Notes: generated by a model not told the origin, from the letters alone. Positions 22,693 to 32,241 are shown, numbered from the stretch's first letter. The stretch: 64,000 bases of DNA from Caulobacter vibrioides (GCF_002310375.3 NZ_CP023315.3:2418001-2482000); one strand, 5' to 3'. Numbers and translations are program-made.

Positions 22693-22763
22693 GAGTACGC
22701 CTTACCCGACACGAATGCCGGGCAGGACACCTCAAGGCGACCGGGAATGCAAGCTGAGCCGCA

Positions 22764-24272
22764 TCAGAGTGCGGCGATACGCTGCACCAGCTCACGATCC
22801 CAGCCATACGGATCCTGGCGGAAGTTCACCTGCCCGTCCGGCGTCACATAGGCCGTCCAGTACAGCAGATAGACCGCGATCTGCTGCGGCAGCTTGGCCC
22901 GCACCGTGTCGCCGGACGCCAGGGTCTCGTTGATCTTCTCCGGCGTCCAGGTCGGATCGTCGCGCATCACTTCGTTGATGAGTTCGATCGGCTTTTGCAG
23001 GCGCACGCACCCATGGCTGGCCAGGCGGCTGAAGCTGTCGAACCGGGCGCGGCTGGGCGTGTCGTGCAGATAGACGCCGTAGGGGTTGTTGAAGTCGAAC
23101 TTCACCTGCCCCAGCGCCGCCAACGGACCGGCCTTCTGCTGCAGACGCGAGCCGCCGCCCTCGGTCGGGATCACGATGAAGTCGTTGCGCGCCAGATAGC
23201 CGGGACTGGCGCGCTCCTTGGGCCAGATCTCCTTCGACGCGATCGACTGCGGCACGTTCCACGGCGGGTTCAGCACGATGCTGTGGATCATCGACGACAG
23301 CATCGGCGTCTCGTCGCCCGGGCGACCGGTGACCGCGCGCATCGTCAGGGTCGGGGTGTCGTGGTGGAACACCGAAAGGATGGCGGCGGCGACGTTCACC
23401 TGAATGCGGTCGGCCGGCAGGGTCTGGGGCAGCCAGCGCCAGCGCTCCATATTGGCGACGATCTGGTCGATCCTGCGCTCGACGGGGGTGTTCAGCGCCG
23501 TCAGGGTCGCCTTGTCGACGATCCCGTTCGGATTGAGGCCAAAGCGCTTCTGCGCCCGCTGGACGGCTTGGGTCAGCGCCTCATCGAACACCGGCGCGGC
23601 GTCGACCGCGACGGTGGGGTCCTCGGCCGCCAGGCGCGCCTCCAGCGCGACGACCCGCGCACCGGTCGCGCCCTCTTTCATAACGGGCCCGGCGGCGAGC
23701 GGCAGCCAGCCGCCCTTGGCGGCGATGTCGCGATAGGTGGCCAGGCCCGTCCGCAGCGTCTGGTAGCCGGTGTAGGGCGGCGGCAGGGTGTTCAGCCATT
23801 CGGTCAAGCGGCCCTGTTGCACCGCCGCGACGAACTCTGGTGCGGGATCATAGGCTGCGGGGCGCAGGCCCCACTCGGTCTTGAAGCCGCTGATCGGCAG
23901 CCGCCCGGTTCGCACGGCGCGCGCATAGGCGAGGGTGAGGCTGACCAGCTGGGCTTGGCCGGCCGCGCGCGCAGCCGGATCGTCCGCCATGTAGAGCTCG
24001 ATCGCCCGGTCCGGCGAAAAAGCGCTCATCGCAAAGCCGTGCGTGTAGGCCTCGCCCAGCACGACGCGCAGCGCCTCGACCTGATCGGCGCTGAACTGCA
24101 CGGCCGACAGGTCCAACGGAATCACCGAAGGACGGGGCGCGACCACGGGCGGGCTCTGCACGGGGCGAGCGCCCATCACCGGCGGGCGTTGGGATTGCGC
24201 CTGGGCGACCTCGAGGGACAGGAGGCTCAACGTCGCCGCCAGGACGCCGCAGGTTCTCGAAAATCGCATCAC
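22764..24272 (-). CDS. L,D-transpeptidase with peptidoglycan-binding domain (YcbB/LdtD type)
   Basis: A 502-residue periplasmic transpeptidase forming 3-3 crosslinks. After a signal peptide (MMRFSRTCGVLAATLSLLSL, then AQA), residues 60-190 form the YcbB-type scaffold domain. A PG_binding_1 domain (VVALEARLA to NPNGIVDKATLTALN) follows. The YkuD catalytic domain ends with the signature HDTPSR and SHGCVRL, where Cys422 is the nucleophile. The order and length fit LdtD of E. coli. The downstream MepK-like gene probably acts on the same bonds. Divergent from the GH15 gene across a 203-base gap in which I see no further gene. Confidence 0.93.
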   Translation of the reverse strand: MMRFSRTCGVLAATLSLLSLEVAQAQSQRPPVMGARPVQSPPVVAPRPSVIPLDLSAVQFSADQVEALRVVLGEAYTHGFAMSAFSPDRAIELYMADDPAARAAGQAQLVSLTLAYARAVRTGRLPISGFKTEWGLRPAAYDPAPEFVAAVQQGRLTEWLNTLPPPYTGYQTLRTGLATYRDIAAKGGWLPLAAGPVMKEGATGARVVALEARLAAEDPTVAVDAAPVFDEALTQAVQRAQKRFGLNPNGIVDKATLTALNTPVERRIDQIVANMERWRWLPQTLPADRIQVNVAAAILSVFHHDTPTLTMRAVTGRPGDETPMLSSMIHSIVLNPPWNVPQSIASKEIWPKERASPGYLARNDFIVIPTEGGGSRLQQKAGPLAALGQVKFDFNNPYGVYLHDTPSRARFDSFSRLASHGCVRLQKPIELINEVMRDDPTWTPEKINETLASGDTVRAKLPQQIAVYLLYWTAYVTPDGQVNFRQDPYGWDRELVQRIAAL

Positions 24273-24475
24273 TATCGAACGGTCCGCCGCACTGGCGCGG
24301 CCAAGCCGCGTTAAGGATTACAGATGGCCGCGCAGGGCCTCGCGCGTCAACGCGCGTAGCGTGAAAGGCGAACCCTCCCCTCGCCCCGCGAAGACGTTTT
24401 TCAGCAACAGGAACCCGCAAGCCACACCGTTGGTTTCACCCCGACCCGAGCGACGCTCGAAAGATCGCGGGGGCG

Positions 24476-26290
24476 ATGATGGACAAGGCCTTGCAACACA
24501 AGACACTCGACCTCTTCCCGATCGGCAACTGCGCCGTCAGCGCCATGATCGACACCGCCGGACGTTTCGTCTGGGCCTGCGCGCCGCGCATCGATTCTGA
24601 TCCCGTCTTCAGCGCCCTCCTGGACGACGTTGACCTCGAAGGTCGTGACGCCAAGGGCGTGTGGGATGTGCAGGTCGAACGCCGGGCCGAGGTCCGCCAA
24701 GGCTATCTGCGCAACACGGCCATCCTGCGCACCGAGATCGCGGACGAGGACGGCGCGCGGTTCGAGATCATCGACTTCGCGCCCCGCTACCAGCAGTTCG
24801 GACGCGCCTTCCGACCCACCGCCTTCGTCAGGCTGATACGCCCCATCGTCGGCGTCGCGCGCATCACCTTGCGGCTGCGCCCGACGGCCGACTGGGGCGC
24901 CAAGGTCGCCGAGCGGACCTCCGGCTCGAACCATATCCGCTATCTGTGCTCGGACATGACGTTGCGGCTGTCCACCGACGCGCCGGTGTCGCACGTTCTG
25001 GAAGAGCGGGCTTTCCGGCTTGAGCGACCGATCGCGATGTATCTGGGCCCGGACGAGGCGTTCAGCGCCCCGATCGGACCCACCTGCGAGCGGATGCTGC
25101 GAGAGACCGATCAGTACTGGAAGCACTGGGTGCGGGGCCTGGCCGTACCGCTGGAGTGGCAGACGGCGGTCATCCGCGCGGCGATCACCCTGAAGCTCTG
25201 CGTGCATGAGGAAACCGGCGCCATCGTCGCGGCCCTCACCACCTCGATCCCCGAGCACGCCGACAGCGGTCGCAACTGGGACTACCGCTACTGTTGGCTC
25301 CGCGACGCCTACTATGTGGTCCAGGCGTTGAACCGCCTGGGCGCGGTCGACATTCTCGAGAACTATCTCGGCTATCTGCGCAACATCGTCGATCGCGCCG
25401 ACGGCGGCCATATCCAGCCGTTGTTCGGGGTGGGTTTCGAGGAGGTGCTGACCGAGCGCTTGGCCCCCGACCTGCCCGGCTATCGCGGCATGGGGCCCGT
25501 GCGGGTGGGCAACCAGGCCTTCGAACATGTCCAAAACGACGTATACGGACAGATCATCCTGTCGACCGTGCAAGCCTTCTTCGACGAGCGGCTGCTGCGT
25601 CCCGCCACCGTCGAAGATTTCCAGGCTCTGGAGCCCGTGGGCGAGCAGGCCTTCCGTCTGCATGACCAGCCCGACGCTAGTCTCTGGGAGTTCCGGGGCC
25701 GGGCCAATGTGCACACCTATTCGTCGGCCATGTGCTGGGCCGCCTGCGATCGCCTTGGCAACGCGGCCGAGAAGCTGGGCCTGACGGATCGCGCCGCCTT
25801 CTGGAACGCGCGCGCCGCCCACGTGCGCAAGGTGATCGAGGACCGCGCCTGGAACGCCACGCTGGGCCGCTTCGCCGCCACCTTCGATGGCGATGAGCTG
25901 GACGCCTCGCTGCTGCAGCTGGTCGATCTGCGCTTTCACACAGCCGACGACCCGCGCAACGTCGCCACCTTGAAGGCTATCGAAGACGGGCTCCGGCGCG
26001 GCGTCTATCTCCTGCGCTACGCGATCCCCGACGACTTCGGCTCGCCCCAGACGGCGTTCAACATCTGCACCTTCTGGCTGATCGAGGCGCTGCATCTGGC
26101 GGGGCGCGGCGAGGAGGCGCGGGAGCTGTTCGAAGACATGCTGTCGCGACGCACCCCGGCGGGCCTGCTTTCCGAGGACATCGGCTTCGCCGACGGCGAG
26201 CTTTGGGGCAACTATCCGCAGACCTACTCGTTGGTCGGCCTCATCAACTGCGCGGTGTTGCTGAGCCGTCCGTGGACGTCAGTCCGCTGA
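24476..26290 (+). CDS. Glycoside hydrolase family 15 protein (glucoamylase or trehalase)
   Basis: A 604-residue GH15 enzyme, probably cytoplasmic since no signal peptide is seen. It has an N-terminal beta-sandwich domain and a C-terminal (alpha/alpha)6 barrel. The barrel contains the GH15 hallmark NWDYRYCWLRDA around residue 265 and, near the end, the acidic pair region SEDIGFADGELWGNYPQTYS. Proteobacterial GH15 proteins next to trehalose genes are often alpha,alpha-trehalases, and otsBA lie 3 kb downstream, so trehalose turnover is a reasonable inference; glucoamylase activity remains possible. The ATG at 24476 has a G-rich site upstream; the second Met is equally possible. Confidence 0.88.
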   Translation: MMDKALQHKTLDLFPIGNCAVSAMIDTAGRFVWACAPRIDSDPVFSALLDDVDLEGRDAKGVWDVQVERRAEVRQGYLRNTAILRTEIADEDGARFEIIDFAPRYQQFGRAFRPTAFVRLIRPIVGVARITLRLRPTADWGAKVAERTSGSNHIRYLCSDMTLRLSTDAPVSHVLEERAFRLERPIAMYLGPDEAFSAPIGPTCERMLRETDQYWKHWVRGLAVPLEWQTAVIRAAITLKLCVHEETGAIVAALTTSIPEHADSGRNWDYRYCWLRDAYYVVQALNRLGAVDILENYLGYLRNIVDRADGGHIQPLFGVGFEEVLTERLAPDLPGYRGMGPVRVGNQAFEHVQNDVYGQIILSTVQAFFDERLLRPATVEDFQALEPVGEQAFRLHDQPDASLWEFRGRANVHTYSSAMCWAACDRLGNAAEKLGLTDRAAFWNARAAHVRKVIEDRAWNATLGRFAATFDGDELDASLLQLVDLRFHTADDPRNVATLKAIEDGLRRGVYLLRYAIPDDFGSPQTAFNICTFWLIEALHLAGRGEEARELFEDMLSRRTPAGLLSEDIGFADGELWGNYPQTYSLVGLINCAVLLSRPWTSVR

Positions 26291-26384
26291 GGGATATTGC
26301 GTATTTCGCAAAGTCTGAAATCTGGACGTCACACCGCGCGGGCACCACGCCTTCTGGGACGTATCGATATCGGAGGAGCTCCGC

Positions 26385-29210
26385 GTGAGCCGTAAACTCG
26401 CCCTCGTCGGCGTCCTGGGCCTGGTGGCCGCTGGCGCAGCCCAAGCCCAGCAGACCCCCTCGCCGCCCGCCGCTCAGGCCCGGCCCGCTCAGCCCGCGCC
26501 GGCCCCGTCGGCGGATCTGGACGACACCGAGGTCGAAGCCGTCACCATCACCGCCAGTGGCAAGCCCTTCGGCGCGGTCCTGGGCGACATCCAGCCCGAA
26601 CAGACCTTCACCACCGCCGACGTGCGCGCGATCGGCGTCAGCTCGGTCGAGGAACTGCTCACCGAGCTGCAGCCTCAGACCACCAGCGGCCTTGGCGGCG
26701 ATCCGGTCATCTTGCTGAACGGCCGCCGCATCTCCGGGCGTGGCGAGATCCGCGACATCCCCAGCGAAGCCATCCAACGCGTCGAAGTCCTGCCTGAGGA
26801 AGTGGCGCTGAAGTACGGCTATTCGGCCGACCAGAAGGTCGTAAACATCGTGCTGCGCCAGCGTTTCCGCGCCTCGACCATCGACGCCACGGTGGGCGGA
26901 TCGACGGAGGGCGGCCAGATGACCGAGCAGCTGACCTGGAGCCAGCTGCAACTGAACCGCCAGGGCCGCACCAACCTGTCGGTGAAGCTCCAGAACAGCG
27001 ATCAGCTGCTGGAAAGCGATCGCGACCTGATCAGCCGCTCCAGCACGGGCCTCTACGACTTCGCCGGCAACGTCACGGCGGCCAATGGCCGCGCTCTGAC
27101 CGCGCTCAGCACCTTGGCGGGAACGCCCGTGACCGTCGCCGGAGTCCCAGCCTCGGCCGCCGCCGGCGCGCCCAGCCTGGCGGCCTTCGCGCCGACCGCG
27201 AACCGGGCCAACACCAGCGATATCACCGGCGACCGAACCCTCCTGCCCCGGAACCTTCAGCTGACGATTAACAGCGTCACCAACCGCTACATCCTCGATG
27301 ATGTGTCAGCGACGCTGAACCTGGGCTTGACCGCCTCGCAAAACGACTCGCTGCAGGGACCCGCGCGCGCGCGGCTGACCCTTGCCGCCGCCAATCCGTT
27401 TTCGCCGTTCGGCCAGGATGTGCTGCTCTATCGCTATCTCGGCGGCCAGGACGCCTTGGGGCAGATGTCGAGAAACCTCGCTGGCAATGCGGGTTTCACC
27501 CTGAACCGCGACACCGAGACCCTCCGGCTGTCCCTCACCGGGACCTACGAACACGCCGTCACCAAGACCGAGACCGATCGCAGCGTCGACGTCAGCGCTC
27601 TGCAAGGCCGCCTGACCGCGCTGGAGGCGGGCCTGAACCCGTTCGGCGCCCTGCCGACCCTGCCGCTGAACACCGATCGCGCCAAGTCGACGACCGACAC
27701 CGCCGACCTGCAATTCGTCGCCAACCGCGCCCTGGCCAAGCTGGGGGCCGGCGACCTGTCGACCACCCTCAAGCTGGGCGCGACGGGCTCGCGCCTGGAG
27801 GCGACCTCGACCCGCTCGGGCGTCCAGAGCGACAGCACGCTGTCGCGGGGCGAGGCCAACGCCCAGGTCAGCTTCGACCTGCCGCTCGCCAGCCGCCGCA
27901 AGGGCGTTCGCGCCGAGATCGGCGACCTGTCGGCCAACCTCAACCTCGCCGCGCGGCAGGTTTCCGATTTCGCGACCCTGACCACGCTGGGCGGCGGCCT
28001 CAACTGGTCACCGGTCAAGCCGGTGAGCTTTATCCTTTCCACGACACGCCAGGAAAACGCGCCCAGCATCGCCCAGCTGGGCAATCCGTTGATCGTCACG
28101 CCCGGCAGCCAGGTCTTCGACTATGTGCGCGGGACCAGCGTCGACGTCACGCGGGTCAGCGGCGGCAATCCCGACCTCAAGGGCGAGACCCGCAACGTCC
28201 TGCGCCTGGGCGCCACCTACAAGCCCGAGAAGATCCAGGGCCTGTCGCTGACCGCCAACTACAGCCGCACGCGGATCGACAATCCCGTCGCCAGCTTCCC
28301 GGCGGCGACGGCGGCGGTCGAGGCGGCGTTCCCTGACCGCTTCACGCGCGACACCGACGGCGTGCTGACGCGGATCGACACCCGACCGGTGAACTTCCAG
28401 AAGCGCGAGAGCGAGCAGGTCCGCTGGGGCTTCAACCTCTCCCGCCAGATCGGCAAGGCGCCGCCACCGCCGCCCGGCGGCTGGCGCGGACGTCAGGGGG
28501 GCGGCGCGGAGCGCCCGACCAGCGCGGCGCCGGACAGCGCTCCTGAGGCCAGCGCGCCGACCCAGCCCGCCACCAGCGCCGCGCCGACCACCGGCGAAGA
28601 CGCGCCGCGTCCGGCGCTCGACGGCGGCGCGCCCAGCGGCGATGCTCCGCGCTTCGCCGGCGGCGGTCGAGGCCCCGGCGCCGGCGGCGGCGGCTTTGGT
28701 CGCGGCGGCGGCAATCCGCGCGCCACGCGCCTGCAACTGGCGCTCTTCCATACGATCCACCTGAAGGAACAGGTCACCGTCGCCGACGGCCTGCCGGTGC
28801 TGGACCTGCTGGACGGCGACGTCCTGGGATCCAGCGGCGGCCAGGCGCGCCATCAGATCGAAGCCCAAGCGGGGATCACCCGCTATGGCCTGGGCGCGCG
28901 GCTCACCGCCAACTGGAAGAGCGGGACCCATGTCGATGGCGGGATCGGCGGCGCGACCACGGCGCTAGACTTCTCCAGCCTGGCGACGGTGAACCTGCGC
29001 CTGTTCGCCGATCTGGGCGTCCGCCGCGAGCTGGTTCAGGCCCATCCGCTGCTGCGCGGCGTGCGTCTGAGCCTGGCCGTCAACAACCTGTTCGACGCCG
29101 AGACCAAGGTCCGCGACGCCAATGGCGCGACGCCGCTCACCTACCAGCCCGACTACCTCAATCCGCGCGGGCGGGTGGTGCAGTTCAACGTCCGGAAGCT
29201 GCTGTTCTGA
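26385..29210 (+). CDS. TonB-dependent receptor-like outer-membrane protein with Pro/Gly-rich insert
   Basis: A 941-residue protein with a GTG start preceded by a strong GGAGGAG site. The signal peptide ends near GAAQAQ. A Pro/Ala-rich spacer is followed by VEAVTITASGKP and a plug domain (VILLNGRRISGRGEIRDIPSEAIQRVEVLPEEV). A long barrel ends with the PRGRVVQFNVRKLLF terminal strand. A low-complexity insert of about 85 residues (around 692-778) breaks the C-terminal barrel: PPPPPGG, Ala/Pro repeats, then Gly-rich GGGRGPGAGGGGFGRGGG. The ligand is unknown. It lies between GH15 and otsB on the same strand, 94 bases after the former. Confidence 0.85.
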   Translation: MSRKLALVGVLGLVAAGAAQAQQTPSPPAAQARPAQPAPAPSADLDDTEVEAVTITASGKPFGAVLGDIQPEQTFTTADVRAIGVSSVEELLTELQPQTTSGLGGDPVILLNGRRISGRGEIRDIPSEAIQRVEVLPEEVALKYGYSADQKVVNIVLRQRFRASTIDATVGGSTEGGQMTEQLTWSQLQLNRQGRTNLSVKLQNSDQLLESDRDLISRSSTGLYDFAGNVTAANGRALTALSTLAGTPVTVAGVPASAAAGAPSLAAFAPTANRANTSDITGDRTLLPRNLQLTINSVTNRYILDDVSATLNLGLTASQNDSLQGPARARLTLAAANPFSPFGQDVLLYRYLGGQDALGQMSRNLAGNAGFTLNRDTETLRLSLTGTYEHAVTKTETDRSVDVSALQGRLTALEAGLNPFGALPTLPLNTDRAKSTTDTADLQFVANRALAKLGAGDLSTTLKLGATGSRLEATSTRSGVQSDSTLSRGEANAQVSFDLPLASRRKGVRAEIGDLSANLNLAARQVSDFATLTTLGGGLNWSPVKPVSFILSTTRQENAPSIAQLGNPLIVTPGSQVFDYVRGTSVDVTRVSGGNPDLKGETRNVLRLGATYKPEKIQGLSLTANYSRTRIDNPVASFPAATAAVEAAFPDRFTRDTDGVLTRIDTRPVNFQKRESEQVRWGFNLSRQIGKAPPPPPGGWRGRQGGGAERPTSAAPDSAPEASAPTQPATSAAPTTGEDAPRPALDGGAPSGDAPRFAGGGRGPGAGGGGFGRGGGNPRATRLQLALFHTIHLKEQVTVADGLPVLDLLDGDVLGSSGGQARHQIEAQAGITRYGLGARLTANWKSGTHVDGGIGGATTALDFSSLATVNLRLFADLGVRRELVQAHPLLRGVRLSLAVNNLFDAETKVRDANGATPLTYQPDYLNPRGRVVQFNVRKLLF

Positions 29211-29328
29211 CGACTTTCAACGGCTAGACGGCGGAGCGGGAACACGCGTGCGGGAGCATTGGGCGGGATCGAACGCCGCCATTTTGCGTTCTGCCCCTCA
29301 TGTTGCTTACCAACGAGGGGGTCTGGCC

Positions 29329-30108
29329 ATGACCGCTGCACAACCGGTCTTGCGGGCGGATTCTGTCGAGCTGCGCGCTCCGCCCCTGGACCTGCCCCGC
29401 CGCGTGGCGCTGTTTCTGGACCTGGACGGGACGCTCGCGCCGATCATGCCCCGCCCGGACGATGTCGGGCCCGATCCTGCGCGCGCGCGGCTACTGGCGC
29501 GCCTGCGCGAGACGCTGGAGGATCGCGTCGCTGTGGTCAGCGGCCGCTCGCTGCCCGACCTCGATAACATTCTGGATCGCGGCGTGCCCGCCATCGGCGC
29601 CGTCCATGGCCTTGTCCGCCGCTCGGCCGATGGCGCCGTCACAACCCTGGAGCCTCACGCCGGCCTGGAGGACGCGCGCCGCATCCTGGGCGAGCTGGCC
29701 CACTGCGACCGCGGCCTGCTGTTCGAGGACAAGGGTCTCAGTGTCGCCCTGCACTATCGAAACGCGCCCAGCGCCGCGGAGGCGGTGATCGAGGCCGCCG
29801 AGCGTCTGTCGCAGGCGACCGGCTTGATCCTGCAGCTCGGCGACATGGTGGCCGAACTGCGGACGCCCGGCGCCGACAAGGGCGCGGCCCTGACCGCCTT
29901 CCTGCGTGAGGCGCCGTTCTTGGGCGCGCTGCCGGTCTTCGTCGGCGACGACCTGACCGACGAGGACGGCTTCCTCGCCGCCGAACGCCTGGGCGGCTTT
30001 GGCGTACTGGTCGGCGAACCGCGCCCGACCACCGCGCGCTATCGCCTGGCCGACCCCCGGGACGTGGGCCGCTGGCTGCAAGCCTTGACCGCGCAGGTGG
30101 CCACTTGA
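29329..30108 (+). CDS. otsB: Trehalose-6-phosphate phosphatase
   Basis: HAD-superfamily phosphatase that dephosphorylates trehalose 6-phosphate, 259 residues. Motif I is LFLDLDGTLAPI with the nucleophile Asp. Motif II lies in VAVVSGRSLPDL. The Lys of motif III precedes ALTAFL, and motif IV is VFVGDDLTDEDGF. The cap domain is of the C2b OtsB type. The ATG at 29329 has a GAGGGGG site; upstream in-frame sequence belongs to the preceding receptor in another frame. The TGA overlaps the TTG start of otsA, so phosphatase and synthase are coupled. Confidence 0.95.
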   Translation: MTAAQPVLRADSVELRAPPLDLPRRVALFLDLDGTLAPIMPRPDDVGPDPARARLLARLRETLEDRVAVVSGRSLPDLDNILDRGVPAIGAVHGLVRRSADGAVTTLEPHAGLEDARRILGELAHCDRGLLFEDKGLSVALHYRNAPSAAEAVIEAAERLSQATGLILQLGDMVAELRTPGADKGAALTAFLREAPFLGALPVFVGDDLTDEDGFLAAERLGGFGVLVGEPRPTTARYRLADPRDVGRWLQALTAQVAT

Positions 30109-31592
30109 GCCGCCTGATCGTCGTCTCCAACCGGGTGAATCCGCCCAATCCCGCCGAGGGCGAAAGCTCGACCGGGGGTCTGGCCATGGCGCTGGCGGCG
30201 GCGCTGCGCGAGTACTCCGGCATCTGGTTTGGCTGGAGCGGCAAGACCGTTCCGGAGTTCACGGGCCAGCTGAACATGCAGCGGATCGACGGGGTCACCG
30301 TCGCCACCGTCGATCTCGAGGAGACCGACTATCAGGAGTACTACAACGGCTACGCCAACAAGACCCTGTGGCCGCTATTCCACTATCGCGTGGATCTGAC
30401 GGCCTATGACCGCTCGTTCGGCCAGGGCTATGACCGCGTCAACCGGCTGTTCGCGCAAACCCTGCTGCCGCTGATCGAACCCGACGACATTGTCTGGATC
30501 CACGACTACCACCTGATCCCCCTGGCCCGGGAGCTACGCCGGTTGGGCGTGGCCAACCGCATCGGCTTCTTCCTGCACATCCCCTGGCCGGCCCACCAGC
30601 TGTTCGTCACCCTGCCGCGCCACCGGCAGCTGGTGGAGGCCTTGTTCGACTACGACCTGATCGGTTTCCAGACCGAGGAGTCGCTACAGGCCTTCGAAGG
30701 CTATGTCTTCTCCGAGGTCGAGGGCGCCAAGACCGACCGGGGCGATCTCGTGGCGTTCGACAAGCGCTCACGCGCGGCCGCGTTCCCGATCGGCGTGGAC
30801 GCGCAGGATTTCGCCCGGCTGGTCGAAGGCGACACGGCGCGCAGGGTCTATGACCGGATGATGGCCCACAGCGTCTTTCGCAAGATGGTGGTGGGCGTCG
30901 ACCGGCTCGACTACTCCAAGGGCCTGGAGGAGCGGCTGGTCGGGTTCGAGCGCTTCTTGCACGACCATCCCGACCTGCGCCGCCAGGTGATGCTGCTGCA
31001 GATCGCCCCGATCTCTCGCGACGAGGTCGAGGCCTACCAAGACCTGCGCGGGCGGCTCGACGGCCTGATCGGCCGGATCAACGGCGCCTATGCCGAGATG
31101 GACTTCACCCCGATCCGCTGGGTCAACCGATCCTATCGCCGCGACGAGCTGGCCGGCGTCTACCGCGCCAGCAAGGCGGCGCTGGTGACGCCGCTGCGGG
31201 ACGGCATGAATCTGGTCGCCAAGGAGTTCGTGGCCGCCCAGGATCCCGAAGACCCCGGCGTGCTGATCCTGTCGCGCTTCGCCGGCGCCGCCCGCCAGAT
31301 GAAGGCGGCCTTGATCGTCAATCCCAACAGTCCCGAAGAGATCTCCGACGCCCTCGAGCGCGCCCTGTCAATGGACCTCGCCGAGCGTCAACGCCGGTGG
31401 CAATCCCTGTTCGAGAACGTCCAGCGCGAGGACGTCACCGCCTGGCGCGACAACTTTGTCTCGGCGTTGCGAGGTCAGGCGGCCACGGATGCGGAAGACG
31501 ACGATCCCCTGGCGCCGACGCTTCAGAGCCTGGACGCCTTCGACAGGGCCCTCAACGCGCGCAATGGCGGGGCAAGAGAAGTCCGAGCCTAG
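30105..31592 (+). CDS. otsA: Trehalose-6-phosphate synthase (GT20)
   Basis: Transfers glucose from UDP-glucose to glucose 6-phosphate, 495 residues. The GT-B fold motifs are complete: LIVVSNRVN at the start, STGGLAMAL (usually GGL near residue 22), [27 protein letters not shown] and [12 protein letters not shown]. It begins with TTG inside the otsB stop (TTGA), preceded by AGGTGG; the residues immediately after it match the usual OtsA N terminus. The TAG stop is part of a type C repeat. With otsB it makes trehalose for osmotic, desiccation and heat protection. Confidence 0.96.
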   Translation: MSRLIVVSNRVNPPNPAEGESSTGGLAMALAAALREYSGIWFGWSGKTVPEFTGQLNMQRIDGVTVATVDLEETDYQEYYNGYANKTLWPLFHYRVDLTAYDRSFGQGYDRVNRLFAQTLLPLIEPDDIVWIHDYHLIPLARELRRLGVANRIGFFLHIPWPAHQLFVTLPRHRQLVEALFDYDLIGFQTEESLQAFEGYVFSEVEGAKTDRGDLVAFDKRSRAAAFPIGVDAQDFARLVEGDTARRVYDRMMAHSVFRKMVVGVDRLDYSKGLEERLVGFERFLHDHPDLRRQVMLLQIAPISRDEVEAYQDLRGRLDGLIGRINGAYAEMDFTPIRWVNRSYRRDELAGVYRASKAALVTPLRDGMNLVAKEFVAAQDPEDPGVLILSRFAGAARQMKAALIVNPNSPEEISDALERALSMDLAERQRRWQSLFENVQREDVTAWRDNFVSALRGQAATDAEDDDPLAPTLQSLDAFDRALNARNGGAREVRA

Positions 31593-31658
31593 AGCGTGAC
31601 GCCGAAAGTTGGAACCGGTTTCGGCGCTCGTCACGCTCTAAGTATTTGATTTAGGCCT
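31590..31658 (+). repeat. Type C repeat, copy 2 (supplies otsA stop)
   Basis: Begins with the otsA TAG and reads TAGAGCGTGACGCCGAAAG, a loop, and the inverted CGTCACGCTCTA, then AGTATTTGATTTAGG. It matches copy 1 in orientation relative to the gene it ends. The stem is about 18 bases with small mismatches, so it can fold at the transcript 3' end. Confidence 0.8.
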
Positions 31659-31711
31659 TGTTATCGCGTCGAAACGATTCCAGTTTGACGCGCAAGGCTC
31701 TAAGCCCCGTC

Positions 31712-32074
31712 CTACTCACCCATCTCGTCGATGAGCTTCTTGAGCTTGGCCACTTCGTCAGGCTTGAGCGGGCGGTGCTGGGCGAAGTGGCTGATCAGCG
31801 GCGCGAGCTGCCCCTCGAACAGCCGGTCCAGCAGTCCCTGGCTCTCGGCCTGGACATAGGCGCTGCGGTCGACCAGCGGGCGATAGCCGTGCTTGCCCTC
31901 GGCGCGCTCGGACTTGATCGCCTTCTTCTTCAGCAGGCGATTGATCAGCGTCTTGACGGTGGCCTCGCCCCAGCTCTGCGCAGCGCCGACCTCGGCCACC
32001 AGATCGTCGGCCGACAGCGGCGAGCGGCGCCAGAGCGCTTCCATGACATGGGCTTCAGCGGCGGTGATGTGCAT
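31712..32074 (-). CDS. BlaI/MecI/CopY-family transcriptional repressor
   Basis: A 120-residue winged-helix repressor. The DNA-binding part spans residues 1-75 (ITAAEAHVMEALWRRSPLSADDLVAEV, then ATVKTLINRLLKKKAI). A dimerising C-terminal helix region carries the usual HFAQHRPLKPDEVAKLKKLI. BlaI relatives normally sit beside a BlaR-type M56 sensor protease, which is absent here. Other such solo members respond to copper or act in stress control. It probably represses itself through the sites immediately upstream. The family is clear; the inducer is not. Confidence 0.9.
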   Translation of the reverse strand: MHITAAEAHVMEALWRRSPLSADDLVAEVGAAQSWGEATVKTLINRLLKKKAIKSERAEGKHGYRPLVDRSAYVQAESQGLLDRLFEGQLAPLISHFAQHRPLKPDEVAKLKKLIDEMGE

Positions 32075-32079
32075 AACGC

Positions 32080-32129
32080 TTACATCCGTAATTCAACGCG
32101 CGACGCTATACGCGCTATTACGGGTGTCA
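32080..32129 (-). promoter_or_regulatory. Promoter and paired operators of the BlaI-family gene
   Basis: On the minus strand TTGACA is followed after 14 bases by TATAGC, matching the short spacing of Caulobacter sigma-73 promoters. Two related 12-mers flank it: TTACGGATGTAA (palindromic TTAC/GTAA, 32091-32080) and, on the opposite strand, TTACGGGTGTCA (32118-32129), sharing 10 of 12 positions. They are good candidates for autorepression sites. Confidence 0.5.
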
Positions 32130-32226
32130 AGTCGCGACGACGGTGATGCTCCCCACCCGCGCAATGCTCGTGCCCTGAGCAGCCTTGGATTTCCATGCAC
32201 GAGGGTGTTTCAGCCCCGATTGTCAA

Positions 32227-32241
32227 TGACACCGGTTTCCA
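32227..32241 (+). promoter_or_regulatory. LacI-type operator in front of hydratase/MFS pair
   Basis: TGACACCGGTTTCCA, identical over 15 bases to the site at 56508 between the LacI-family gene and uxaA, and one base different from those at 48789 and 55292. It is 62 bases before the GTG of the hydratase. The centre is the palindromic ACCGGT with a CG at the dyad, as usual for LacI-family operators. Confidence 0.75.

Noticed and set aside
31613..31619. Further LacI-type operator at the ACCGGT in the type C repeat
   Set aside because: Only the ACCGGT core matches; the flanks belong to the conserved repeat, and copy 1 has lost the core, so it is not a regulatory site.
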